The translations under genes and the position numbers were made by a program. Shown piece after piece: positions 1 to 7,887 of a DNA stretch of 20,837 nt. Position 1 is the stretch's first letter, and every line of letters begins with the position of its first letter. Under the pieces are notes generated by a model that did not search any database, was not told where the DNA came from, and saw nothing but the letters and a program-made list of their open reading frames with translations. Source of the DNA: Lachnospiraceae bacterium UBA3310 (GTDB lineage Bacteria > Bacillota > Clostridia > Lachnospirales > Lachnospiraceae); NCBI GenBank assembly GCA_002361355.1, contig DESQ01000051.1, forward strand, positions 1 through 20,837, in the 5' to 3' direction.

Positions 1-245
1 CAACTTAATATTTGTTATACTAGGCTTATCAGTACAGTGAAAATAAGACATAAGGTGATTTTGGTTTGAATACTTTTCATTTCATTCTTACCCCCTGCTT
101 ACATGAGTGAAATATAAGATGTCGCGCTCAAATTCTTCATCCGTTTTCGCTGATATTGTCTTTATTATAAAATTTTTAATTCACTCCTGTCAACTGTCTG
201 TAAACCATCTCCGGCACTTCCTGTCCTGTTGGCTTAGGCCTCTGC
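1..245. other. Non-coding flank downstream of the redox operon
   Basis: This stretch follows the stop codon of the last gene of the minus-strand operon. It is AT-rich, and I see no convincing gene, RNA or strong intrinsic terminator in it. A 77-codon open frame beginning near 107 on the plus strand overlaps the 3' end of the dehydrogenase gene and has no family resemblance, so I did not call it. Confidence 0.5.
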
Positions 246-1406
246 TTACCAGCATTCCTCCAGGATCTCAAGCACTTCTTCCCTGGAAAGCTTCTTGCAG
301 CACCCCGCCGTCAGATTGCAGGTATCGGCAACCTTCTTAAGCACACTCTTGTCGGTGATTCCCATCTCCGTAAACGTCGAAGGCAGTCCCATTTCCTTCA
401 CGAAGTCAGCAAGAGCCTGAATGCCAGCCTCCGCCAATTCTTCCTGGGATTTTCCTGCCGCCGGAATTTCCCACACCTTCTGTGCCATGCGCGCAAACTG
501 TTTCACACCGTCCTTGTACATATGACGGTAAAGCACGGGATGAATCACCGCAAGCCCCTGTCCGTAATTACAGTCTGTGTAAGCGCCGAGCTGGTGCTCA
601 ATCTGGTGCGCCTGAAAATCCGTCACTTTGCCGATCTTCAAAATACCGTTCTCCGCCATGGCGGACGCCCACATCAGCTCCGTGCGCGCCTCCTTGTCGT
701 TGATATCCTTTAGAAGCAGGCGGATATTGCGGATCACATTGCACATGACCGCCTCCGCGATCTCATCCGACAAGGTGATATCCCGGGGCGATCCCAGATA
801 CGTCTCCATGCTGTGACTGAGCGTGTCGAAGGCGCCTGAAAGCACCTGCTTCGCCGGAAGGGACATGGTATAGTTAACATCAAGCACCGCAAAACCTGCA
901 TGTGCCCCTAAAACGCCTGCCTTCTCGTTTGTCTCCTCATTGGTAATAACCGCGCCGTTATTCATTTCCGCTCCGGTTCCTGAGGCAGTGACAACCGCAC
1001 CCATCGGCAAAAACGCTGTCGGATACTCATGATCCTTAAATTCCATCTGCCAGATATCCTTTTCGGTCACAGCCTGCGCAGCTACAATCTTACAGCAGTC
1101 GATCACCGAGCCGCCGCCCACAGCCAAAATAAAGTCCACCTTTTTCTCTCTGGCGAGAGCCGCACCCTCCTGCACCTTACTGTACGTAGGATTGGGCATA
1201 ATCCCGGAAAAATCAACGATCTCTTTCCCCGCATCCCTCAGGTAACCGCAGATCTCGTCATAGACCCCGCTCTTCTTTACAGAACCGCCGCCATAAGCGA
1301 GCATGACAGTCTTCCCCACCTTTGCCAATTCAGCCGGCAGCGCCTTGGCCGCCGCCTTTTCCCCAAAATAAACCTTTGTCGGATAAGAATAAATAAAATC
1401 TTTCAC
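246..1406 (-). CDS. Iron-containing (YqhD/BDH-like) alcohol dehydrogenase with altered metal site
   Basis: A 386-residue member of the group III metal-dependent alcohol dehydrogenases, cytosolic NAD(P)H-dependent enzymes interconverting aldehydes or ketones and alcohols; the substrate cannot be read from sequence. The nucleotide-binding GGGS motifs are at about residues 39-42 and 97-100 (GGGSVIDCCK). Of the four ligands known in E. coli YqhD (D194, H198, H267, H281), the first three are present at the same numbers, but residue 281 is Tyr (DCNYGQG). The paralog at 4269-5438 has His there (DCNHGAG); the codons are TAC and CAC. The start is GTG, with AAAGGG nine bases upstream. It is the last gene of the operon, 18 bases after an aldo/keto reductase. 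Family assignment is secure. Whether it still binds metal is open. Confidence 0.93.
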   Translation of the reverse strand: MKDFIYSYPTKVYFGEKAAAKALPAELAKVGKTVMLAYGGGSVKKSGVYDEICGYLRDAGKEIVDFSGIMPNPTYSKVQEGAALAREKKVDFILAVGGGSVIDCCKIVAAQAVTEKDIWQMEFKDHEYPTAFLPMGAVVTASGTGAEMNNGAVITNEETNEKAGVLGAHAGFAVLDVNYTMSLPAKQVLSGAFDTLSHSMETYLGSPRDITLSDEIAEAVMCNVIRNIRLLLKDINDKEARTELMWASAMAENGILKIGKVTDFQAHQIEHQLGAYTDCNYGQGLAVIHPVLYRHMYKDGVKQFARMAQKVWEIPAAGKSQEELAEAGIQALADFVKEMGLPSTFTEMGITDKSVLKKVADTCNLTAGCCKKLSREEVLEILEECW

Positions 1407-1424
1407 TGTATATCACCCTTTCCT

Positions 1425-2270
1425 TTATTTCTGTTCATCCACCGGCGGCACCATCTTCGCATAGTTATCCAACAGCTCCGGCGTACTGGTGTAATAATGC
1501 TTCTCCTGATCAAGGGCTGTAATCTCCGCCATCTCCTCATCCGTCAGGGTAAAATCAAACAAATCCAAATTCGCCTTAATATGATCGGGATTCTTGGAAC
1601 CCGGAATGACCACATTGCCCGCCTGCACATGCCACCGCAGAATTATCTGCGCATTTGTCTTGCCATATTTTTCCGCAAGTTTAGTAAATACAGGCTCCTG
1701 AATCAACGCCTTATCGCCGTGTCCCAGCGGATACCATGCCTGAATCACCATATTTTCTTTTGCAAGAAATGTCTTTAACGCCTTTGCCTGCGCGTAAGGA
1801 TGTACCTCCGTCTGTAAAATAGCAGGCTTCACCTCACAGATCTCCAGAATCTCCTGTATCTGCTTCTCATGAAAATTGGAAAGGCCGATGGCCTTCACCT
1901 TGCCCTCTTTGTACGCCCTCTCCATTTGTCTGTAACCCGCCGCATAGTTACCTGCCGGCTGATGGATCAAAAGCAGGTCAATGTAATCGGTGTCCAGTCT
2001 TTTCAGCGTTTTCTCCACCGCTTCCTCGTCCTCATAAAAAGATGGCCACAGCTTTGTCTCAAGAAAAATTTCCTCTCTGGCAACGCCTGCCTTTTTCATG
2101 GCACGGCTCACCGCTTTTTCATTCACATAAGCATTTGCCGTATCGATCAGACGATAACCGCAGGCCAAGGCGCTTACGCAGGAGTTCTCCGCCTCATCGG
2201 GAGAAAGTAAAAACGTTCCGATCCCCGCCATAGGCATTTTTACACCATTGTTTAAAGTAATATATTCCAT
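1425..2270 (-). CDS. Aldo/keto reductase (2,5-diketo-gluconate reductase-like)
   Basis: A 281-residue NADPH-dependent aldo/keto reductase with a TIM-barrel fold, reducing aldehydes or ketones in the cytosol. The catalytic tetrad is visible at D43, Y48, K73 and H103 (RLIDTANAY, ETKLW, LLLIHQP). The cofactor-binding segment near the C-terminus (VVIPGSKNPDHIKANLDLF) is the classic AKR signature. An in-frame ATG lies five codons upstream at 2285, but the GGAGG that would serve as ribosome-binding site overlaps those codons and sits eight bases before the ATG at 2270, so I chose the latter. The gene lies 51 bases after the flavin reductase gene and 18 bases before the last dehydrogenase gene in the same operon. 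Length is normal for AKR1/AKR5-type enzymes. The substrate is unknown. Confidence 0.92.
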   Translation of the reverse strand: MEYITLNNGVKMPMAGIGTFLLSPDEAENSCVSALACGYRLIDTANAYVNEKAVSRAMKKAGVAREEIFLETKLWPSFYEDEEAVEKTLKRLDTDYIDLLLIHQPAGNYAAGYRQMERAYKEGKVKAIGLSNFHEKQIQEILEICEVKPAILQTEVHPYAQAKALKTFLAKENMVIQAWYPLGHGDKALIQEPVFTKLAEKYGKTNAQIILRWHVQAGNVVIPGSKNPDHIKANLDLFDFTLTDEEMAEITALDQEKHYYTSTPELLDNYAKMVPPVDEQK

Positions 2271-2321
2271 AATTTCTTCCTCCATTTTTTACCTGATTAT
2301 TTGCTCTTTTCATGCAGCTTT

Positions 2322-2879
2322 CTATTTCAGTTTGTTTCCGTCATGGAAGGCGTTTCCGACCTTTTCTCCCAACACCAGATACTCGCTGCGAACCGGGTCA
2401 AAAGCGATCGCGCGCAGTCTGGAGGCATCAATCTTACCGTCCGCATCCAGGATGCTCTCATCCGCATTCACATTGACAATCTCACCGATGATATTGCCAT
2501 CCTCCGTCTGTTTTACCAGCTTGCACTCCAGAGCCATAGGCAGCTCACAGATGATCGGTGCGTCCACAAACTTGCTTTTCTCGGTGGTAAATCCTGATTT
2601 TTCCATCTTGTCAGGCGTATCGTTTGCAGAGACAATCCCCACATAATCGCAGGCTTCTACATGAGCCGCATCCGCAAAGCTGACCGTAAACGCCCTCTTT
2701 GCCAGGATGTTCTTCGTGGTCTTGTGGCCTGCGCTCAGGCACAGTTCCACCATATTGGATTCATACAGGCCGCCCCACGCCGCGTTCATGGCATCCGCCT
2801 TTCCGTCCTCGTCATAAGTCCCGATAATCAATACCGGAAGAGGATAAAACCAGGGTTTCGTTCCAAAATCTTTTCTCAT
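2322..2879 (-). CDS. Flavin reductase-like / flavoredoxin family protein
   Basis: A protein of about 185 residues of the flavin reductase-like, FMN-binding split-barrel family. The N-terminal PWFYPLPVLIIGTYDEDGKADAMNAAWGG resembles the flavoredoxin group, in which the cofactor-binding segment follows a 'P.PV.L...D..G..N....A' pattern. Such proteins bind FMN and pass electrons from NAD(P)H or reduced partners; the partner here is not evident. Two in-frame ATGs are possible (2885 and 2879). The strong AAAGGAGG is only two bases before the first and eight before the second, so the second is preferred. Spacing to neighbouring operon genes is about 50 bases on each side. No truncation is seen. Family call is firm, physiological role inferred only from its oxidoreductase neighbours. 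Confidence 0.88.
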   Translation of the reverse strand: MRKDFGTKPWFYPLPVLIIGTYDEDGKADAMNAAWGGLYESNMVELCLSAGHKTTKNILAKRAFTVSFADAAHVEACDYVGIVSANDTPDKMEKSGFTTEKSKFVDAPIICELPMALECKLVKQTEDGNIIGEIVNVNADESILDADGKIDASRLRAIAFDPVRSEYLVLGEKVGNAFHDGNKLK

Positions 2880-2931
2880 TGCCATTTCCTCCTTTTAACA
2901 TTTTCTATTATATTTTAATTTACTGTTTCTG

Positions 2932-3930
2932 TCAGGACTTGACTGCCGATCCTCCGAACACCGCCGACATTTCCATCGTTTCCAGTTGTTTGTCTAACAC
3001 ACTGATATCCGGCTCCGAGAGTACAATGTCCGCCGCCCCTGCGTTTTCCTTTAAGCGTTCCGGTTTTCTGGTTCCGGGAATCGGCACCAGATACGGTTTT
3101 TTGCAGAGCATCCACGCCAATGATATCTGTCCCGGCGTGGCATTCTTCCCATGAGCCACCGTCTGCAACAGTTCCAGCAGCTTCTCGTTTTTGTCAATCG
3201 CCTCCGGCGTAAACTGCGGCATCACGCTCCGGTAATCCGTCCCCGCCTCAAACGTTGCATCCTTCCCGTATTTTGCCGACAAAAATCCGTTAGCAAGCGG
3301 AGAAAACGCCACAAATCCAATCCCCAGTTCCTCCAATACCGGAAAGAGGGATGCATGCCAGCGCGCCATCATGGAATAGCGGTTTTGTATCGCCGTCACG
3401 GGACACACCGCATGGGCGCGGCGTATGGTTTCCTCATCCGCTTCCGACAGTCCCCAATGGGTAATCTTCCCCTCTTTGATCAATTCCCCCATAAGCCCCG
3501 CAACCTCCTCAACAGGAACAGCGGGATCCATACGGTGTTGGTAATATAAATCAATGTGATCGCATCTAAGGCGTTTCAGGGAACTTTCCACCGAAGCGCG
3601 GATCACCGCAGGCCGGGAATCCGGCACCAACGGCTTATTGACACTCTCGTTTGTCATATCAAAGTGAATCACGAACTTGGTCGCAATCACCACTTTATCC
3701 CGATAATCTTTCAGTGCCTCTCCCACAAGTTCCTCATTGTCATAGGGATTTTCAGGCGTACCGTACACCTCAGCCGTATCAAAAAAGGTGTATCCCATAT
3801 CCACAGCCTGCGCAATCAGTTCCCGCATCTCCTTTTTATCCGCCGGCGCGCCATAGGCGTGACTCATTCCCATACAGCCAAGTCCCACTGCCGATACTTT
3901 TAAATCTTTCCCCAAAATTCTGTACTTCAT
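2932..3930 (-). CDS. Aldo/keto reductase (AKR13-like)
   Basis: A 332-residue aldo/keto reductase of the longer type related to AKR13 and YajO/YhdN-like enzymes. The opening (MKYRILGKDLKVSAVGLGCMGMS) is typical, and the tetrad is D51, Y56, K85 and H132 (FFDTAEVYG, ATKF, YYQHRMDP). The C-terminal PIPGTRKPERLKEN forms the NADPH-binding loop. The ATG overlaps the stop codon of the upstream lipoprotein gene as ATGA, and its ribosome-binding site (AAGGGGG, ten bases upstream) lies inside that gene, so the two are probably translationally coupled. It shares little sequence with the aldo/keto reductase at 1425-2270 beyond the fold motifs, so it is not a recent duplicate. The substrate cannot be inferred. 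Confidence 0.93.
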   Translation of the reverse strand: MKYRILGKDLKVSAVGLGCMGMSHAYGAPADKKEMRELIAQAVDMGYTFFDTAEVYGTPENPYDNEELVGEALKDYRDKVVIATKFVIHFDMTNESVNKPLVPDSRPAVIRASVESSLKRLRCDHIDLYYQHRMDPAVPVEEVAGLMGELIKEGKITHWGLSEADEETIRRAHAVCPVTAIQNRYSMMARWHASLFPVLEELGIGFVAFSPLANGFLSAKYGKDATFEAGTDYRSVMPQFTPEAIDKNEKLLELLQTVAHGKNATPGQISLAWMLCKKPYLVPIPGTRKPERLKENAGAADIVLSEPDISVLDKQLETMEMSAVFGGSAVKS

Positions 3931-4238
3931 AATTTCGATACCCCCTTCTCTAGCATTGTCATAAAGCCGTCAGTCATGGATATTCCTTCCATATTCGTAG
4001 GCTGGGAAAAATACGCAATCAAAACACGAGAACGCTGCTCCTGCTCCTCTTGTGTCATGTCGATCTCCTCCCGATCCTGTTCCTCTTCTTCCGCCACCGT
4101 AATATCCTCTTCCACGCTCTCCGCCTGTTCTGTCTGTGTATTGTCCGTTTCCACAGGCGTTTCATCCGCCGCCTTTCCGCAGGCGCTAAGCATCATCATC
4201 TGGAGCAAAAACAGAAACACTATTGTTTTTCTCTTCAT
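3927..4238 (-). CDS. Short lipoprotein with truncated flavodoxin domain
   Basis: A 103-residue predicted lipoprotein. The basic and hydrophobic N-terminus ends in a lipobox LSAC with the acylated Cys at residue 20. A very acidic linker follows (about residues 25-70, rich in Glu, Asp and Gln). From residue 71, RVLIAYFSQPTN matches the first strand and FMN-phosphate loop of flavodoxins. The protein then ends after about 20 residues instead of the roughly 140 more that a flavodoxin fold needs. The start has AGGAGG nine bases upstream. The stop overlaps the next gene (ATGA). I infer an internal deletion that kept the signal, linker and downstream translational coupling. A surface peptide of unknown role is possible, but it should not bind FMN as a full flavodoxin would. 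Confidence 0.72.
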   Translation of the reverse strand: MKRKTIVFLFLLQMMMLSACGKAADETPVETDNTQTEQAESVEEDITVAEEEEQDREEIDMTQEEQEQRSRVLIAYFSQPTNMEGISMTDGFMTMLEKGVSKL

Positions 4239-4268
4239 TTTGTCACACCTCCTGTATATCCTGTCTTT

Positions 4269-5438
4269 CTAGTAGCACTCTTTGAATATTTGAAGTATTT
4301 CTTCATGAGTCATAGTTTTGTAGGCGCCCGGCACACAGGCGCAGGAGTCAGCTATGGCTTTCAAGTCGCTTTTTTCGTTGATTCCCAAATCCCGAAGCGT
4401 AACAGGAAGGCCGATCTCCAGAATAAAATCTTCCAACGCCTCTATTCCGGCAAGGGCTACTTCTTCATCCGTTCTTCCGTCCGCACAAATACCCCACACT
4501 TCCGTGGCAAATCTTTTAAACTTGGCAAGACCGTTTTTGTAAATATGACGATAGTAGACAGGATGCAGAACCGCAAGCCCCGCTCCGTGATTACAATCCA
4601 CATAAGCGCCAAGCTGGTGCTCCATCTGGTGACATTCAAAATCTGTTTTCTTCCCCAGTTTGATAATCCGGTTTTCCGCCATAACAGCATCCCACATGAG
4701 ATTGCTCCTGGCAGTATGATCCCGCGGACTGCGCATAGCCACCCGAAGATTACGGATCACATTTTTCATAAGCGCTTCGGCAATATCGTCGGAAACATTG
4801 TCTTCATCAGGCTCGCTAAAATAAATCTCCATAATGTGAGAAAGCGTATCGAACCCTCCCGACGCCATCTGAAATTCGGAAACACTATAAGTATAAGTGG
4901 GATCAAGCAGTGCAAATTTCGGATTGCACTGTGGATAATCACGACCGGTCTTTACTTTCAACGCCTCGTTTGTGATAACCGCACCGCCATTGCATTCGCT
5001 GCCGGTTCCCGCGACCGTGACAATCACACCCAAAGGAAGCAGTGTAAAGTCAAAAATACCGGGACGTGCCCAGAAGTCCGCCCACACATCTCCCTCATAC
5101 CTTGCGGCTATGGATACCGCCTTGCAACAGTCCATGACCGAGCCGCCGCCCACGCCAAGGATCAGCCCCACGCCGTTTTCCCGCGCCAGCTTTGCCCCTT
5201 CCAATACCTTTGCATAAGTCGGGTTCGCCATAATGCCGGGAAATTCCACGACACTCCTTCCCTCCGCCTTTAAAGTTTCCATCACCTCATCATATATGCC
5301 GTTTTTCTTAATCGAACCCCCACCGTAGGCCAGCATCACTGTGCCCTCAAAGTTCTTTGTCAGACAGGCCAGATACTCTTTTACACAGCCCTTTCCAAAA
5401 AATACTTTTGTAGTATTTTCAAAAATAAAATTGTTCAT
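4269..5438 (-). CDS. Iron-containing (YqhD/BDH-like) alcohol dehydrogenase
   Basis: First gene of the redox operon and a paralog of the dehydrogenase at 246-1406; the two align along their length from MNNFIF/MKDFIY onward. It is a group III metal-dependent alcohol dehydrogenase of 389 residues. GGGS motifs lie at about 39-42 and 98-101. All four metal ligands are present: D197, H201 (GGFDTLSHIME), H270 (ECHQMEHQ) and H284 (DCNHGAG). Three candidate starts lie in a row (GTG 5444, ATG 5441, ATG 5438). The ATG at 5438 has the best spacing from GAAGG (seven bases) and matches the paralog's N-terminus. Upstream is a 120-base gap holding the terminator of the LysR gene. The substrate is unknown. 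Confidence 0.94.
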   Translation of the reverse strand: MNNFIFENTTKVFFGKGCVKEYLACLTKNFEGTVMLAYGGGSIKKNGIYDEVMETLKAEGRSVVEFPGIMANPTYAKVLEGAKLARENGVGLILGVGGGSVMDCCKAVSIAARYEGDVWADFWARPGIFDFTLLPLGVIVTVAGTGSECNGGAVITNEALKVKTGRDYPQCNPKFALLDPTYTYSVSEFQMASGGFDTLSHIMEIYFSEPDEDNVSDDIAEALMKNVIRNLRVAMRSPRDHTARSNLMWDAVMAENRIIKLGKKTDFECHQMEHQLGAYVDCNHGAGLAVLHPVYYRHIYKNGLAKFKRFATEVWGICADGRTDEEVALAGIEALEDFILEIGLPVTLRDLGINEKSDLKAIADSCACVPGAYKTMTHEEILQIFKECY

Positions 5439-5491
5439 CATCACACCTTCTTTTATATATTGATACTGCTACTTTCACTTTTCTCTATCAT

Positions 5492-5524
5492 AAAAAAATC
5501 GAGGCCCCATAAGAAGTCTCGATT
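5492..5524 (-). terminator. Rho-independent terminator of the LysR gene
   Basis: On the minus strand AATCGAG and CTCGATT pair, extended by two more pairs including one G-U, around a ten-base loop. A run of seven T follows immediately. It lies about 37 bases past the LysR stop codon. It should separate LysR transcription from the dehydrogenase operon that starts just downstream. Confidence 0.85.
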
Positions 5525-5560
5525 CGTTCATTAGTTTATACCTTAAGGTTGTATCTTATT

Positions 5561-6454
5561 TCACGCCCGTGCCGCAAGCTGCGCCGCCTTAAGAAACTGC
5601 CTGACCGTCTCCGACGGCTGCGGCGCATGAAGCAGTCCGTAGGGAATACTGTGCTCCCATTCCACGGGAATCACTTTAAGGAGCGGATGCACATTGGCCC
5701 AGCCCGGAATGGCTAACAGCACATCGTTGCTGTTCTCACAACGATTAAAAGCCTCCATGCTGTAAAAATCAAAATCGACAATGTTGATCTGCGCATGATT
5801 TTTCCAGATATCGTCCCGAAGCTGATCCACATAGGTACTCCAATCCCGGCGCATCAGCATCAGATTTTCTCCATAGAGATCACTGACCTTAAGCCTGTCT
5901 TTCGCGGCAAGCCGGTGATGCACGGACACCGCGCAGCAAAAGGGCTCACGGGAAAGCTCCAACCCCTCGCAGTGCCGCAGTTCCAACATGGTTTTATCAA
6001 AAATACCGCCGATCACATCAATGTTCTTTCCCAGATTCCCCAGAATCTCTCTCGCATTTTCCGGCGTATTTTCAAAGGGAATAATCTGAAATTTAATGTC
6101 CGGACAATGTACCTGTATCTTCGGCCACAACTGCATCAAAAGCTGTGCGGGCGTCATCGGGGAACTGCCGATCCGTATCACCTTCGTATCCCCCTGCATG
6201 GCGTTCTTCGCCCGCGTGACGGAGTCCTTGCAGTACTGAATAATATATTTCGTGTCCTGATACAGGGATTTCCCGGCCTCCGTCAGGATCAATCCCCTGT
6301 GCGTCCTGTCAAACAGCTTCACATCTAACGACTTTTCCAACAGATTGATCTGTTTGATGACCGCAGTCGGCGTAATATAAGATTCTTCGGCGGCTTTATT
6401 GAAGCTGCCGGCGTCCGCTACGCGGATAAAAGTTTCCAACTGTGGATTATACAA
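5561..6454 (-). CDS. LysR-family transcriptional regulator (TTG start)
   Basis: A 297-residue LysR-type regulator. The winged helix-turn-helix is at about residues 4-63 (LETFIRVADAGSFNKAAEE, then TPTAVIKQINLLEKSL, then FDRTHRGLILTEAG). The rest is a periplasmic-binding-protein-like effector domain. A longer reading frame extends to 6550, but the only good ribosome-binding site (GAGGAGG) sits seven bases before a TTG at 6454. Starting there gives the standard length and N-terminus. The upstream extension would also overlap the promoter. The gene precedes the six-gene redox operon in the same direction and ends in its own terminator. LysR proteins usually control adjacent genes in response to a small ligand, so control of the redox operon is a reasonable inference. 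The ligand is unknown. Confidence 0.92.
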   Translation of the reverse strand: MYNPQLETFIRVADAGSFNKAAEESYITPTAVIKQINLLEKSLDVKLFDRTHRGLILTEAGKSLYQDTKYIIQYCKDSVTRAKNAMQGDTKVIRIGSSPMTPAQLLMQLWPKIQVHCPDIKFQIIPFENTPENAREILGNLGKNIDVIGGIFDKTMLELRHCEGLELSREPFCCAVSVHHRLAAKDRLKVSDLYGENLMLMRRDWSTYVDQLRDDIWKNHAQINIVDFDFYSMEAFNRCENSNDVLLAIPGWANVHPLLKVIPVEWEHSIPYGLLHAPQPSETVRQFLKAAQLAARA

Positions 6455-6479
6455 GACGTTTCCTCCTCTTCCTGTTTCT

Positions 6480-6509
6480 ATTATATAAAAGAGAAACGCA
6501 AAAGCACAA
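6480..6509 (-). promoter_or_regulatory. Promoter of the LysR gene
   Basis: On the minus strand TTGTGC (6509-6504) is followed after 18 bases by a perfect TATAAT (6485-6480). The start codon lies about 26 bases further on, with GAGGAGG between. The position supports the TTG start at 6454 rather than an upstream one. Confidence 0.65.
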
Positions 6510-6557
6510 GTCCTTTTATCCAAAAGTGAAACATCCCCGGACACAATCAATCATTCC

Positions 6558-7862
6558 TTAACGGTCAACCGCCATTTTCGCTAAAAACGCCTCTGCCACT
6601 ACAGGATCAAAGTGAGTGCCGGACTCCTCCCGAATAATGGCATATGCCTTTTCAAGCGGCATCTCATCTTTGTAACATCTCCTGGAAGTCAGGGCGTCGA
6701 AAACATCCGCCACAGCCATAATTCTTGCACAAAGCGGAATCTCCTCCCCGCTTATGCCCACAGGATAGCCCTTTCCGTTCCACCATTCATGATGGCTTTC
6801 CGCCATCTCTATTGCCATATGTAAATAAGAAAACTCCCCCAGTTCCGCCGTGGCCTGAACCAGCAGATCACGCCCCGCCGTGGTATGGGTTTTCATGATG
6901 GCAAACTCTTCCTCTGTCAGCCTGCCCGGTTTATTCAAAATGCTGTCCGGAATATGTATTTTCCCGATATCATGCAAAGGCGCGGCGACCACCATATCCC
7001 TCACGTAAGCATCCGTCAAAACAGCCGGATATGCCTCGCGCTCTCTTAACTCCTCCGCAATCATCTCCACATATTTTGCGGTGCGCTTAATATGTCCGCC
7101 CGTATTGTCATCCCGGTTCTCCACAATCTCCGCCATCAGTGTAATCATCCCCGACTGCATACCGGAAATTCGTTCATGGTAAAAGGAACGCTTATTGCCC
7201 TGCACAATCAGCACGATAATCGTAATCGTCATAACAAAGCCAGACGCGCTGGCGATCCCGATAAAAGGGGCCAGCCCCCTCCCATACATACTGTCTGCCG
7301 CCCGCACATTACCGCCGTCCAATGTAATCTGCATCGCTGTATGATTAGCAAAGAGCAGCATCAGAATCCCTATCACCCATAGCAGGTATTTTTCCGAATT
7401 CCGCAGGCTTCTATGCTGCATATTCTCCTGAAACCAATTGCGCCATTTTCTCCCTCTCACATAGAACACGAGTAACAACAAAGCCAGTACGCCGTAAACC
7501 GTAAACTGATAAATCATCGTCTCCCCCGCATTCAGCATAAACAGATAGGGCGGTACAAGAAGCGGCGGCACCAAAAGTCCGTTAATAATTCCCGGAAACG
7601 GAATCATCAAAACCAGCCCCCGCAGGCGATGGTTCTGCCTGCCAAGGCAGATATTTAATCCGATCATAAACAGCGCCGTCAATGACGCGGTATCTTTCCC
7701 AAACAGAACAAACACAATACTGATCAGAAAAAAACTGATTCCATAATAGATACGCTGCTTTCTGCCCTCCATATCCGGCTCCAAAAAAACATACTTTTTG
7801 ATCAGGAAACCGCTGATCGCGATTGACGCTGTTTCCATTATTTCCAAAATCACTTGTTCCAT
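6558..7862 (-). CDS. Membrane-anchored HD-GYP domain protein
   Basis: A protein of about 434 residues. The N-terminal half has several hydrophobic segments, probably six or seven membrane spans. The C-terminal half is an HD-GYP domain. Visible motifs are the N-terminal ENRDDNTGGHIKR, the metal-binding HDIGK (about 297-301) and HHEWWNGKGYP (GYP at about 365-367). HD-GYP enzymes are metal-dependent phosphodiesterases, mostly acting on cyclic di-GMP. The needed motifs are present, so activity is likely. The start is uncertain: ATG 7862 follows the CPBP stop and begins a normal membrane protein, while ATG 7898 or 7919 would overlap the CPBP gene. It is third in a TetR-headed operon. The integral N-terminal domain is probably a sensor, but its signal is not recognisable. 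Confidence 0.88.
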   Translation of the reverse strand: MEQVILEIMETASIAISGFLIKKYVFLEPDMEGRKQRIYYGISFFLISIVFVLFGKDTASLTALFMIGLNICLGRQNHRLRGLVLMIPFPGIINGLLVPPLLVPPYLFMLNAGETMIYQFTVYGVLALLLLVFYVRGRKWRNWFQENMQHRSLRNSEKYLLWVIGILMLLFANHTAMQITLDGGNVRAADSMYGRGLAPFIGIASASGFVMTITIIVLIVQGNKRSFYHERISGMQSGMITLMAEIVENRDDNTGGHIKRTAKYVEMIAEELREREAYPAVLTDAYVRDMVVAAPLHDIGKIHIPDSILNKPGRLTEEEFAIMKTHTTAGRDLLVQATAELGEFSYLHMAIEMAESHHEWWNGKGYPVGISGEEIPLCARIMAVADVFDALTSRRCYKDEMPLEKAYAIIREESGTHFDPVVAEAFLAKMAVDR

Positions 7863-7887
7863 CGTCTCTACACCATCCCCCTCACAA

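Noticed and set aside
4050..5273. A 407-codon plus-strand open frame opposite the first dehydrogenase
   Set aside because: It is antisense to a gene with all family motifs, and its translation is His/Arg-rich with no domain. It is a mirror of the real gene's codon bias. The same holds for 1029-1778 and 11654-12637.
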